DNA from: JALYYC01 sp039922495
Lineage (GTDB): Bacteria; Chloroflexota; Dormibacteria; CF-121
Reading direction: 5' to 3'
Length of the DNA: 64,000 nucleotides
NCBI GenBank assembly: GCA_039922495.1
Contig: JBDTEO010000029.1
Coordinates: 1-64,000, forward strand
Shown here: piece by piece, positions 49,793 to 58,472 of the stretch
Position numbering within the stretch: the first letter of the stretch is position 1
Layout: each line of letters begins with the position of its first letter
Program-made: the position numbers and the translations under genes
Notes under the pieces: generated by a model
What the model saw: only the letters and a program-made list of their open reading frames with translations
The model's database searches: none
What the model was told of the DNA's origin: nothing

Positions 49793-49798
49793 TAAGCT
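49793..49798 (+). promoter_or_regulatory. Candidate -10 box (TAAGCT) for hisS-aspS
   Basis: TAAGCT fits the TAnnnT pattern and ends nine bases before the hisS ATG. No Shine-Dalgarno is visible. Confidence 0.4.
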
Positions 49799-49807
49799 GT
49801 CGGGACT

Positions 49808-51079
49808 ATGGCTCCGGTGGCGCAGCGCGCTCGCGGCACGCAGGACATCCTGCCCGCCGAGCGCCCCTACTGGACCTCGATGGAGCGCGTCGCCCGCGCC
49901 ACGGCGGCGCAGGCGGGCTATCAACAGATCGAGACGCCCATCTTCGAGGCGACCGAGCTGTTCGTCCGCAGCGCTGGCGAGGGAAGCGACGTCGTCGCCA
50001 AAGAAATGTATACGTTCGTCGACCGGGGTGGCCGCTCCCTGACCTTGCGGCCCGAAGGCACGGCGCCGATCGTCCGGGCTTATTTTGACGGCGGCCTGGA
50101 CCAGGAACCGCAACCGGTTCGGCTCTTCTACCTGGGGCCGTTTTTCCGCTACGACCGGCCGCAGGCGGGACGCTACCGCCAGTTCCGTCAGTTCGGCGCT
50201 GAAGCGATCGGGGAGGGGCACGCGACTCTGGACATCGAAATGATCCAGGTGGGCTGGGCGTGGTTCAGCGGCCTTCGGATCGAGGACCTCGGTCTGAAGC
50301 TGAACAGCATCGGTGACGAGGTGTGCCGGCCGGCCTACCGCGAGTTACTCCGCGACTATTACCGCCCTCACCTCGATGCCCTCTGCGACGAGGACCGAAT
50401 CCGGTTCGAGCGGAACCCCCTGCGCCTGCTCGACTGCAAGGTGCCGCAATGCCAGCCGTTCAAGGCGGACGCGCCCCGGATCGTCGATCACCTCTGCGAG
50501 CCCTGTGCCTTAGCGTTTACCACCGTCAAAGAAGGCCTGACCGCCGCGGGCATCCCTTTCGAGCTCGACTCCAGCCTGGTCCGCGGTCTCGATTACTACA
50601 CTCGGACTGTCTTCGAATACCAGCACCGGAGCCTGGGCGGCGCCCAGAATGCCCTGGGAGGCGGAGGGCGGTACGACGGGCTCGCCGCCGAACTCGGCTA
50701 CCGCCCTACGCCGGGCGTCGGGTTTGCCATCGGGCTGGACCGGACCCTGCTGATCCTGAAGCAGCTCGCGCCGCCGGCCGCCGAGGGGATCGACGTCTAT
50801 GTCGTTGCGCTCGAGGCGCGCGACCACGCCGACGCCTTGCAGCTGGCCTCCAACCTGCGCGCTCGCGGGCTCCGGGTGGTGCTCGACCCCGGCGAAGCAC
50901 GCCTCGATGCCCGTCTCCGAAAGGCGGTCAAAAAGGGGGCCCGCGTAGCCCTCATCATCGGTCCGGACGAGCGGGCCCGCGGGGAAGCGGTGATTCGCGA
51001 TCTTCGCGAAAAGACCCAGCGCAGTGTCCCGGAGCGCGAGATCATCGGCGCGGTGGTGGAGACGCTGGGCGCGGCATGA
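49808..51079 (+). CDS. hisS: Histidyl-tRNA synthetase
   Basis: A 423-residue class II synthetase. ARGTQDILPAERPYW begins the core; motif 2 is FYLGPFFRYDRPQAGRYRQFRQFG; the histidine-A motif is LVRGLDYYTRTVFEY; motif 3 is GVGFAIGLDRTL. The C-terminal anticodon-binding domain covers about residues 325-420. It overlaps aspS through ATGA, the normal hisS-aspS operon. Confidence 0.97.
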   Translation: MAPVAQRARGTQDILPAERPYWTSMERVARATAAQAGYQQIETPIFEATELFVRSAGEGSDVVAKEMYTFVDRGGRSLTLRPEGTAPIVRAYFDGGLDQEPQPVRLFYLGPFFRYDRPQAGRYRQFRQFGAEAIGEGHATLDIEMIQVGWAWFSGLRIEDLGLKLNSIGDEVCRPAYRELLRDYYRPHLDALCDEDRIRFERNPLRLLDCKVPQCQPFKADAPRIVDHLCEPCALAFTTVKEGLTAAGIPFELDSSLVRGLDYYTRTVFEYQHRSLGGAQNALGGGGRYDGLAAELGYRPTPGVGFAIGLDRTLLILKQLAPPAAEGIDVYVVALEARDHADALQLASNLRARGLRVVLDPGEARLDARLRKAVKKGARVALIIGPDERARGEAVIRDLREKTQRSVPEREIIGAVVETLGAA

Positions 51080-52875
51080 GCCGGACCCCCCGGACCGCCT
51101 GCGGCGCGCCGCGTCCCGCCCAGGTCGGCGAACTCGTGGAGCTTTACGGCTGGGTGCATCGCCGCCGGGACCTTGGCGGCCTCATCTTCATCGATCTTCG
51201 TGACCGGAGCGGCCTGGTCCAGGTGAAGTTCGACCCCGCCCACCCGGCCGCCTACACCGCGGCCGCGGAGCTCCGCCTCGAAACGGTCGTCCACGTCAGC
51301 GGGACGATCCAGCGACGGCCGCCGGGGACGGAGAACAAGGAGCTGGCGACCGGGGACACCGAAATCGACGCCGAGGCCCTGGCGATCCTCAACCGCTCCA
51401 AGACGCCGCCCTTTGCCATCAACGATGCGGGCACCGTCGACGAGCAAACTCGCTTGAAGTACCGATACCTCGACCTGCGCCGTCCCCGGATGACGGGAAA
51501 CCTCTGGCTCCGCCACCGGATCACCAAGGCGATCCGGGACTTTCTCGACCGGGAGGGGTTCCTCGAGATCGAGACCCCCGTGCTCATCCGCAGCACCCCG
51601 GAAGGGGCCCGGGACTACCTGGTGCCGAGCCGCCTCCACCTCGGCCATGTTTACGCGCTGGCGCAGTCGCCCCAGCTCTACAAACAGCTCCTGATGGTCG
51701 GCGGGATCGATCGCTATTTTCAGATCGTTCGCTGCTACCGCGACGAAGACCTGCGGGCGGACCGGCAGCCCGAATTCACGCAGCTCGACCTGGAAATGTC
51801 CTTCGTGACCGAAGACGATGTGATCGACGTGATCGAGCGCGCCTTCGCCGACACCTGGCGGCAGGTGCTGAACCTCGAGATCCAGACCCCGATCCGGCGC
51901 ATTACCCACGTCGAGTCGATGCTGCGCTATGGCGTCGACAAGCCCGACCTTCGGTACGGGCTGGAGATCGGCGACGTCACCTCGGTATTCCAGGCCACCG
52001 AGTTCAAGATCTTTCGGACCGTCCTTACTGCCGGCGGCGCGATCCGGGCGATCCGGATCCCGGGGGCGGCCGGCGAGTCCGCCAAAGAGATCGAGGCCTG
52101 GACCGAGGTGGCCAGGGCGGAGAAGGCCAAGGGGCTGGCGTACTGGCATCGGCAGGCCGACGGTTGGCAGTCCCCGATCGCCAAGTTCTTCAGCGAGACG
52201 GAGCTCGATGGACTGCGCAAGGCGACAGGCGCCCAGCCGGGTGACCTGGTGGTGGCCGTCGCGGATCGGGTGGAGGTGGTCGCCGCCGCCCTCGGGGCAG
52301 TCCGCAAGGCGGTTGCCAGGCGTCGCGAGCTCATCCCGGCCGGGCGCTTCGAGTTCGTCTGGGTGACCGAGTTCCCGCTCTTTGAGAAAAGCCAGGAAAG
52401 CGGCGAGATCACCGCCGCCCACCACCCCTTCACCTCGCCCAGGCCAGAGGACCTGGCCATGATGACGACCGACCCGCTGAAGGTCCGCGCGCGTGCCTAC
52501 GATCTGGTTCTGAACGGCACCGAGCTGGGCTCGGGAAGCATCCGAATCCACGACACGGAGATACAGCAGCAAGTCTTCAGCGGCCTGGGCATGAGCCGAG
52601 AGGACGCCGTCCGCCGCTTCGGTTTCCTGCTGGAGGCGTTCGGCTATGGGGCGCCGCCCCATGGCGGCTTTGCCTTCGGCCTCGATCGGGTGGTGATGAT
52701 CGCCGCCAGCGAGGAGACGATCCGGGAGGTGATCGCGTTTCCCAAGAATCAGCAGGCGCAAGAGGTGATGACCGACGCCCCCGCGCCGGCCGATCCGAAG
52801 CAGCTTCGTGAACTCGGCCTCGAATTGAAGCGGCCCCCGGCGAAAGACCCGCAGCAAGGTTCGGCAAAACCGTAA
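51076..52875 (+). CDS. aspS: Aspartyl-tRNA synthetase, bacterial type
   Basis: A 599-residue class II synthetase of the bacterial type. The N-terminal OB domain has YGWVHRRRDLGGLIFIDLRDRSG; motif 2 is YFQIVRCYRDEDLRADRQPEFTQLD; the GAD insertion lies at about residues 310-420; motif 3 ends GFAFGLDRVVM. A short Pro/Lys tail follows. The ATG was chosen from the ATGA overlap with hisS, although an open frame extends far upstream. Asp versus Asn discrimination cannot be judged by eye. Confidence 0.97.
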   Translation: MSRTPRTACGAPRPAQVGELVELYGWVHRRRDLGGLIFIDLRDRSGLVQVKFDPAHPAAYTAAAELRLETVVHVSGTIQRRPPGTENKELATGDTEIDAEALAILNRSKTPPFAINDAGTVDEQTRLKYRYLDLRRPRMTGNLWLRHRITKAIRDFLDREGFLEIETPVLIRSTPEGARDYLVPSRLHLGHVYALAQSPQLYKQLLMVGGIDRYFQIVRCYRDEDLRADRQPEFTQLDLEMSFVTEDDVIDVIERAFADTWRQVLNLEIQTPIRRITHVESMLRYGVDKPDLRYGLEIGDVTSVFQATEFKIFRTVLTAGGAIRAIRIPGAAGESAKEIEAWTEVARAEKAKGLAYWHRQADGWQSPIAKFFSETELDGLRKATGAQPGDLVVAVADRVEVVAAALGAVRKAVARRRELIPAGRFEFVWVTEFPLFEKSQESGEITAAHHPFTSPRPEDLAMMTTDPLKVRARAYDLVLNGTELGSGSIRIHDTEIQQQVFSGLGMSREDAVRRFGFLLEAFGYGAPPHGGFAFGLDRVVMIAASEETIREVIAFPKNQQAQEVMTDAPAPADPKQLRELGLELKRPPAKDPQQGSAKP

Positions 52876-52941
52876 CCGCGGCTTTTCAGGGGCGTGACGA
52901 ACCGCCAAATAGACGCCACTGCCGGCGTAAGGTACGCAACT

Positions 52942-52947
52942 TACAGT
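52942..52947 (+). promoter_or_regulatory. -10 box TACAGT (leaderless type)
   Basis: TACAGT ends seven bases before the ATG of the secreted protein gene. Confidence 0.5.
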
Positions 52948-52954
52948 AGGGCAC

Positions 52955-53845
52955 ATGAACGCAGCAGGCATTATCACTACCAAAGCCATCGCCCTGGCCG
53001 CAGCGGGCGCCGTATCGACCCTGGGCTTTTCATTGTCCGTCGCCGCCGCCAACCTGACGACCACGCCCACCCCGACTATCGGCTACACCACGGTGGACAT
53101 GGGCGCCCTCGCGAAGTACCCGCTTGCGGGCACCTACGTCAATCCGCCGACGGGCACAGCGTCCTTGTCGGGCGTGCCCTTCAACCTCGCCAACATCGCG
53201 CTGCTGACCAGCGGCAACAACCTGCCGCTCACCTCAACGGTTCACAAGCCCCTGAGCGTCTCGGTCTTGATGAACTCCGCCTTCGGCTACTACTCCTACA
53301 AAGGCCAGACCGTTGGTACCGTCCACCTGACCTTCAGTGACGGGTCAGTCCAGGATACGAACCTCGTGGCCGGCGGCCAGGTGCGTGAGTGGTGGCTGAA
53401 CTCTGGTTACCTGATCGATACGCTGAGCAGCCCGGCAGCCAAAAATGTTTGGTCAGGCCAGGGCGTGCCGGCGGCCGGCATCGGCACCAACCCGGCGGTC
53501 ATCGACATGGTGACCGTGGCGGTTGCTCCGACGAGCGCCGATCTGACCGGCATCAGCCTCTCCGACGCGGCCAGCTCGCCATACGACCTCCTGGTCAGCG
53601 GCGTGACGGTCGCCTTCGACGCGACAACCAGGCCGGCCCGTCCGGGCAACTCGGGCAACACGCCCGCTGCCCAGAACAGCAAGGCGCCGGGGCACTCGAA
53701 CTCGGCGAACTTCACCGGAACCAACCCGTCGCAGTCGACGAAAAAGGCCACAACCAGCGCCCCGGCAGCGGCTACGACCAGCGCCGCCACGGCCGACGCG
53801 ACGACCAACGATAGCGACAAGCATACGAACCGCGGGCACCACTAA
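52955..53845 (+). CDS. Secreted protein with Thr/Ala/Ser-rich C-terminal tail
   Basis: A 296-residue exported protein. A signal peptide (Ala/Val/Leu core, ending about VAAANL, near residue 33) is followed by a roughly 185-residue beta-rich domain and a Gly/Asn/Thr/Ala/Ser-rich tail of about 70 residues that looks like a disordered wall linker. No catalytic motif or family is recognised. Two Trp in REWWLNSG and the VDMGALAKYPLAGTYV segment are distinctive. Its own leaderless promoter and a strong terminator make it a monocistronic gene, which suggests high or regulated expression. Confidence 0.82.
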   Translation: MNAAGIITTKAIALAAAGAVSTLGFSLSVAAANLTTTPTPTIGYTTVDMGALAKYPLAGTYVNPPTGTASLSGVPFNLANIALLTSGNNLPLTSTVHKPLSVSVLMNSAFGYYSYKGQTVGTVHLTFSDGSVQDTNLVAGGQVREWWLNSGYLIDTLSSPAAKNVWSGQGVPAAGIGTNPAVIDMVTVAVAPTSADLTGISLSDAASSPYDLLVSGVTVAFDATTRPARPGNSGNTPAAQNSKAPGHSNSANFTGTNPSQSTKKATTSAPAAATTSAATADATTNDSDKHTNRGHH

Positions 53846-53858
53846 CCCCTGGTGTGAA

Positions 53859-53890
53859 AAAAGAGGTCCGGCTTCGGCCGGACCTCTTTT
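53859..53890. terminator. Strong intrinsic terminator
   Basis: A 14-base-pair stem with TTCG tetraloop, AAAAGAGGTCCGGC and its complement, with A-run on one side and T-run on the other, so it can act in both directions. It is the only clear intrinsic terminator I see in the window. Confidence 0.9.
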
Positions 53891-53930
53891 GTTTGCGCGC
53901 TGATATCAACCATCCGGTAGACTCGCGGCG

Positions 53931-54203
53931 GTGCTCGCCGCCTTTCCACCTACCTTCATCCTGGCGGCCCTCCTGATCCTCCTGGGTACCCAGGTGGCCT
54001 ATGTCATCGCCCCTCGGGCGCCCCAGTACCTCGTCCGGCTGGGCCTGAGCGCGCTGGCGGTCCTGGTCGGGGAGCTGGTCGGGTCGGCCGGATTGGCGCA
54101 GCGGTTCGCCCTGGGCGACTTCCATCCGGCCACCGATCTGGCCCTGCTTGGCGTCGTGCAATGGCTTGGAGGGCGCCTGGGCAGCCGTGAACCGATCGTT
54201 TAA
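53931..54203 (+). CDS. Small membrane protein of unknown function
   Basis: A 90-residue hydrophobic protein with two or three helices (AAFPPTFILAALLILLGTQ, then LGLSALAVLVGELVGSAG, then a terminal amphipathic stretch). No family is recognised; the size is like that of holins or small transporters, but no motif supports either. GTG start. A TAGACT lies about 12 bases before it. It is separated from the next gene by 67 bases. Confidence 0.55.
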   Translation: MLAAFPPTFILAALLILLGTQVAYVIAPRAPQYLVRLGLSALAVLVGELVGSAGLAQRFALGDFHPATDLALLGVVQWLGGRLGSREPIV

Positions 54204-54270
54204 CCGATCCTCGATCGCGGTACAACAAAGGCGATACGCTCCAGCCGGGGCGGTTGGGAGGACCGAGTAA

Positions 54271-54615
54271 GTGATATGGCAAATAGGGGTCTTATTGGTC
54301 GGGATCGGCTTTCTGCTCCTCAGCCTGTTCGTGGGATTCATCCTGGTCAATATGACCCGGAGCCTTCGTACCATCGAAGCGATCCTGACGGTGACGCTCG
54401 ATGAAGCGCGCCTGGCCCTGCCCGAGCTGCGGCATAGCCTGCAACAGGTCGATGACATGGTAAGTGGCGTCAACGACAAGTTCACCGCGGCCGACCGGGC
54501 CATGAGCGCGACCGGCGCGGCGATCACGGGCTGGCGCGATCGGATCCGCCAGCGCCTCGAGGGCCTCGGTCGCCGCCCGAACGCCGGGCCGAAGCAAAAA
54601 GGGGAGACCCCATGA
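54271..54615 (+). CDS. DUF948-like membrane-anchored coiled-coil protein
   Basis: A 114-residue protein with an N-terminal membrane helix (IGVLLVGIGFLLLSLFVGFI) and a long amphipathic helix rich in Leu, Asp and Thr, as in the DUF948 group. Role unknown; relatives include general-stress-type proteins. GGGAGGA precedes the GTG start. It is coupled by ATGA to the anti-sigma-factor gene, so a link to that system is likely. Confidence 0.7.
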   Translation: MIWQIGVLLVGIGFLLLSLFVGFILVNMTRSLRTIEAILTVTLDEARLALPELRHSLQQVDDMVSGVNDKFTAADRAMSATGAAITGWRDRIRQRLEGLGRRPNAGPKQKGETP

Positions 54616-55103
54616 AAACCAGCCGGGTTCGCGGGCAGGCCAGTCCCGCGCTGGGCGCGGCAACCAGTGCCGCCTATATCACCGAACTGAAGCTGCCGGC
54701 GGTACCCGACTACATCGTCGTGGCCAAGCGGGCGGCCGCCTCGCTCGGCCTGGTGGTCGGCTTTTCCCTGCATGAGATCGATGACCTGAACATCGCCATT
54801 ACGCAGGCCTGCGAAAACGCCTGCGCGGCGGCCACGCAGCAGTGGGGCCCACGGAATGGCCAGCTGAAGCTGACCTTCAAGAGCGAGCCGCGACGCCTCG
54901 AAGTCGAGGTCCGGAGCGTCCCGCCCCGGGCCGTCGAGATGCAGGCCCTCCAGGCCGCCCGGCGGGCCCGGCAGGAGGCCGAGCTGGACTATGAAGCGAT
55001 TGGGCTGAATATGATCCGGCTGTTCGTGGATGAGTTGCGGTATCACGTAGACAATCAGACGGGCAGCATGCGGATGAGGATGGTCAAATACCTGATCGAG
55101 TAG
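54612..55103 (+). CDS. RsbW-like anti-sigma factor/serine kinase
   Basis: A 163-residue GHKL ATPase-type protein. The N-box is NIAITQACENACAAATQQW, and the C-terminal G-type region is YEAIGLNMIRLFVDELRY. Such proteins bind and inhibit sigma factors and phosphorylate an anti-anti-sigma factor. The adjacent sigma-factor gene is the obvious partner. No SpoIIAA/RsbV-like antagonist gene is in the window. ATGA-coupled to the DUF948 gene. Confidence 0.88.
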   Translation: MKTSRVRGQASPALGAATSAAYITELKLPAVPDYIVVAKRAAASLGLVVGFSLHEIDDLNIAITQACENACAAATQQWGPRNGQLKLTFKSEPRRLEVEVRSVPPRAVEMQALQAARRARQEAELDYEAIGLNMIRLFVDELRYHVDNQTGSMRMRMVKYLIE

Positions 55104-55159
55104 CGACGCCGGCGGCGCCGAAATCGTCCGTCCGACCGAACCGCGACCTCGTACGCCGA

Positions 55160-55879
55160 TTGTTCCTCAAGTACCAGAAGACGAAGGACCCCCAGGTCCG
55201 GCAGCAGCTGGTCGAGCTCTTCAACAATCTCGTCGTCTTCCTTGCCAAGAAGTTCAGCAATCGGGGCGAACCGTTGGAAGACATCGTGCAGGTCGGCTAT
55301 ATCGGCCTGCTCCAGGCCATCGAGCGCTTCGAACCGGAACGCGGGCTCGAGTTCTCGACCTTCGCCACCCCCACGATCGTGGGGGAGATCAAGCGCTACT
55401 TCCGGGACAAGAGCTGGGCGGTCAAGGTCCCACGCCGCCTCCAGGAGACGATGCAGCGGGCTGACGTCGCCCAACAACGCCTGCAGGCCAGGCTCGGGCG
55501 GCAGCCGTCGATCAACGAGATCGCCAAGGAGCTGGAGCTGGAGCCCGAGGAGGTGCTGGAGGCGATGGAAGCCAGCCCGGCCCAGCGCACCATCCCGTTC
55601 GAGTCGACCGGGCCGGCCGCCCGGGAGGAAGATGGGCTGCAGCTGACCGAGCGACTCGGACGAGAGGATGAGAACCTCGACAAGGTCGAGCTCCAGGACC
55701 TCCTCGACCAGGCGATGCGGCACCTCTCCCCACGGGAACGCCGGATCATGTACCTGCGGTTCGTCGACGAACTCCCCCAGGCCGAGGTCGCCAAGCGGCT
55801 TGGCATTTCCCAGATGCACGTCTCGCGACTGCAGCGAGCCGCGGTCGAGCACCTGAAGCGCGAGTTGCCGGTCGGGTAA
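55160..55879 (+). CDS. SigB/SigF-type RNA polymerase sigma factor
   Basis: A 239-residue sigma factor of the group 3 (SigB/SigF/SigG) type. Region 2 includes VQVGYIGLLQAIERFEPERGLEFSTFATPTIVGEIKRYFRDKSW; region 3 follows (RQPSINEIAKELELEPEEVLEA); region 4 helix-turn-helix is QAEVAKRLGISQMHVSRLQR. The only canonical start (TTG) removes a piece that belongs to region 1.2/2.1: the upstream codons read NRDLVRRLF and fit the family. The true start may be a non-canonical one. Probably held inactive by the RsbW-like protein. Confidence 0.93.
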   Translation: MFLKYQKTKDPQVRQQLVELFNNLVVFLAKKFSNRGEPLEDIVQVGYIGLLQAIERFEPERGLEFSTFATPTIVGEIKRYFRDKSWAVKVPRRLQETMQRADVAQQRLQARLGRQPSINEIAKELELEPEEVLEAMEASPAQRTIPFESTGPAAREEDGLQLTERLGREDENLDKVELQDLLDQAMRHLSPRERRIMYLRFVDELPQAEVAKRLGISQMHVSRLQRAAVEHLKRELPVG

Positions 55880-55892
55880 TCTGCCTAGACAT

Positions 55893-55898
55893 TAGAAT
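55893..55898 (+). promoter_or_regulatory. Candidate -10 box (TAGAAT) for alaS
   Basis: TAGAAT lies 21 bases before the alaS ATG and 12 before an alternative in-frame TTG. Confidence 0.45.
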
Positions 55899-55919
55899 CA
55901 AACAGGCGCGTTGCCAATC

Positions 55920-58472
55920 ATGACCAGCGCCGAGATCCGCCAGCGTTTTCTCAACTTCTTCAAAGAGCGGGACCACAAGGTGTTGCCGAGCTCCTCCCTG
56001 ATCCCGTTCGGCGATCCTACCCTCCTGCTCACCAGCGCCGGTATGGTCCAGTTCAAGCCCTACTTCCTCGGCCAGGCCGAGCCCCCCCAGCCCCGCGCCG
56101 CCACCTCGCAGAAGGTCTTCCGGACCGTGGATGTCGAATTGGTCGGCCACGACGGGCACCATTTGACCTTCTTCGAGATGCTCGGAAATTTCTCCTTTGG
56201 CGACTACTTCAAGGAGAAGGCGATCCCGTTTGCGTGGCAGTTCTTGACCGAAGAGCTTGGGCTCGACAAGGACCGACTGTGGGCCGGGATTCACACCGAT
56301 GATGACGAGAGCTTCCAGATCTGGACGGCGACGACCAGCATGCCAACGGAGCGCATCCGCCGCTTTGGCGACGACTACAACTTCTGGGCCGCCGGCCCGA
56401 CCGGACCCTGCGGGCCCGATTCGGAAGTTCACTACGACTGGGGTGCAGAGTACAGCTGCGGTCGACCCGACTGCGGGCCGAATTGCGAGTATTGCGACCG
56501 CTTCCTCGAGATCTGGAACCTCGTCTTCATGCAGTGGAATCGCGATCAGGCCGGCAAGCGCACCGACCTCCGACGTAAAGGCATCGATACGGGAATGGGC
56601 CTGGAGCGCATCACGGCCGTCGTCAATCGGGATCGCAAGGGTGTTTTTGAAACGGACCTCCTCCGCCCGTTGATCGCCCATTGGGAGGACTTGACCGGCC
56701 GGGCATACCAGGCAGACGAGCGCATCGATGTCTCGCTTCGTGTCCTGGCCGACCACAGCCGCGGCGCCAGCATGCTGCTCGCGGACGGCGTCGTCCCGTC
56801 AAACGAGGGGCGCGGTTATGTGCTTCGCCGCTTGATTCGCCGCGCCATGGTGCACGCGCGCCGGATTGGCGCTCGAGAGGGGCTCTCGTCGAGCGTACCG
56901 GCGGTGGCGGAGATCTTTGGCGGCGTCTATCCGGAGCTCGCCAATAATGTTCAGCGCATCAGCGAAGCCCTGCGGGCCGAGGAAGACCGGTTTGCGATCG
57001 CGCTCCGCCAGGGAATGGAACGCCTTGAGGGCCTGATCGACCGGAATGCTCTGAACGCGGAAGAGGTCTTCTACCTGCACGATACCCTCGGTTTCCCGAC
57101 CGAACTCAGCGCCGAGCTGGCCCAGGAACGCAGCATCACGATCGATATGACCGCCGTCGCCAGCCTCATGGAGGGGCAGCGAGTAAAGAGTCGGGCTTCA
57201 GCGACCGGCTTCAGCGGGCCCGTGAGCGGGACCACGACCAGGTTCGTGGGGTACGACCAGCTGGAAAGCGGGAGCCGAGTGTTGGAGGTCTACGACGTCC
57301 CTGAGGCGGCCGGCCACCAGGACATTTTTGTCGACGTCACGCCCTTCTACGCGGAAAAAGGTGGCCAGACCTTCGACACGGGCTGGCTTGTCTGGGACAA
57401 CGGCCGCGGGGATGTCGTTGATGTGCAATACCAGGCGGACGCGATTCGGCACCGCGTGCGCGTGGGTCGCACGAAACTCACGTCCGGTACCCTGGTGCAG
57501 GCGATGGTCGATCCGCATCGTCGCGGTGCCGTCGCCCGCCATCATTCGGCGACCCACCTGCTTCATCGAGCGCTCCGTGACGTACTGGGCGAGACGGCGT
57601 CCCAAGCTGGATCCGCGGTGCTCCCCGACCATGCCACGTTCGACTTCCGCTTTGGCCGAGCCCTGACCGCTGATGAGCTGGAGGGTGTCTCCCGCAGGCT
57701 GAACGAGAAGGTCCGGGCCAATCTGGTGCGCCGCGTGGAAGAGCTACCGCTCGACAAAGCGATCGAGACCGGTGCGGTGGCGCTTTTCGACGAAAAGTAC
57801 GGCACAGTCGTCCGGGTCGTGTCGTTTGGCGATTGGGCGCGGGAACTGTGTGGAGGCACGCACGTGGAACGAAGCGGCGAGATCGGTCTGGTGCTGGTCG
57901 GGACCGATAAGAGCGTTGCGGCGGGGGTTCGCCGGATCGAGCTGCAGGCCGGAGCAGCCGCCGAATCGACCGTGCGCAGCCACGAACGGGCGCTGACGCA
58001 GCTCGGTGACGTGTTACGTGCCGGTCCGAGCGAGCTCGCCGCTCGAGTGGAAAGCCTGCAGGCTGAGGTGAAGCGACTCCAGAAAGAGCTGCTCCAGCTC
58101 AGGCAACGCGTCGCGGCGGGCGGCTCCGCCAGTGTCGAGGAGGCCGACGTCAATGGGGTCAAGCTGGTGCTCCAGCGCGTTGATGCCGCCCCGCAAGAGT
58201 TGCTGACCTTCGCCGACCATGCCCTCAGCCGGGCCAACGGTAACAGCGTGGCGATTGTGGTCGGCGGTCGGAGCCTGGCCATAAAGGTTGCTGCGCCGCT
58301 GGTCGGGAAGTTGCCTGCCGGCCCGCTGGTGCAGGCGTTTCATGCGGTCGCCGGCGGCAAGGGCGGCGGTCGCGGTCAGGTTGGGCAGGGCGGGGGGATC
58401 GATCCGGCCCGTGTCGACGAGGGATTTAAAGGCGTTCAGGAATACGTGCGAAGCCAGATGAAGCCAAGATGA
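55920..58472 (+). CDS. alaS: Alanyl-tRNA synthetase
   Basis: An 850-residue class II synthetase with editing. ITRQFLNFF-type start (SAEIRQRFLNFFKERDHKV), motif 2 QKVFRTVDVELVGHDGHHLTFFEMLGNFSFGDYFK, the editing-site zinc ligands HHSATHLLHRALRDVL and CGGTHV, and the C-terminal C-Ala region with GGGKGGGRGQVGQGGG-type glycine motif. The ATG matches the family start; a TTG nine bases upstream is possible. It overlaps the next gene by ATGA. Confidence 0.97.
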   Translation: MTSAEIRQRFLNFFKERDHKVLPSSSLIPFGDPTLLLTSAGMVQFKPYFLGQAEPPQPRAATSQKVFRTVDVELVGHDGHHLTFFEMLGNFSFGDYFKEKAIPFAWQFLTEELGLDKDRLWAGIHTDDDESFQIWTATTSMPTERIRRFGDDYNFWAAGPTGPCGPDSEVHYDWGAEYSCGRPDCGPNCEYCDRFLEIWNLVFMQWNRDQAGKRTDLRRKGIDTGMGLERITAVVNRDRKGVFETDLLRPLIAHWEDLTGRAYQADERIDVSLRVLADHSRGASMLLADGVVPSNEGRGYVLRRLIRRAMVHARRIGAREGLSSSVPAVAEIFGGVYPELANNVQRISEALRAEEDRFAIALRQGMERLEGLIDRNALNAEEVFYLHDTLGFPTELSAELAQERSITIDMTAVASLMEGQRVKSRASATGFSGPVSGTTTRFVGYDQLESGSRVLEVYDVPEAAGHQDIFVDVTPFYAEKGGQTFDTGWLVWDNGRGDVVDVQYQADAIRHRVRVGRTKLTSGTLVQAMVDPHRRGAVARHHSATHLLHRALRDVLGETASQAGSAVLPDHATFDFRFGRALTADELEGVSRRLNEKVRANLVRRVEELPLDKAIETGAVALFDEKYGTVVRVVSFGDWARELCGGTHVERSGEIGLVLVGTDKSVAAGVRRIELQAGAAAESTVRSHERALTQLGDVLRAGPSELAARVESLQAEVKRLQKELLQLRQRVAAGGSASVEEADVNGVKLVLQRVDAAPQELLTFADHALSRANGNSVAIVVGGRSLAIKVAAPLVGKLPAGPLVQAFHAVAGGKGGGRGQVGQGGGIDPARVDEGFKGVQEYVRSQMKPR

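Noticed and set aside
50323..51075. Upstream extension of the aspS frame within hisS
   Set aside because: The ATGA overlap gives the family start; the extension is Arg/Pro-rich out-of-frame hisS sequence.
50797..53070. 757-residue open frame on the minus strand
   Set aside because: It is antisense to hisS-aspS, which are certain; its composition is that expected of GC-rich third-position bias.
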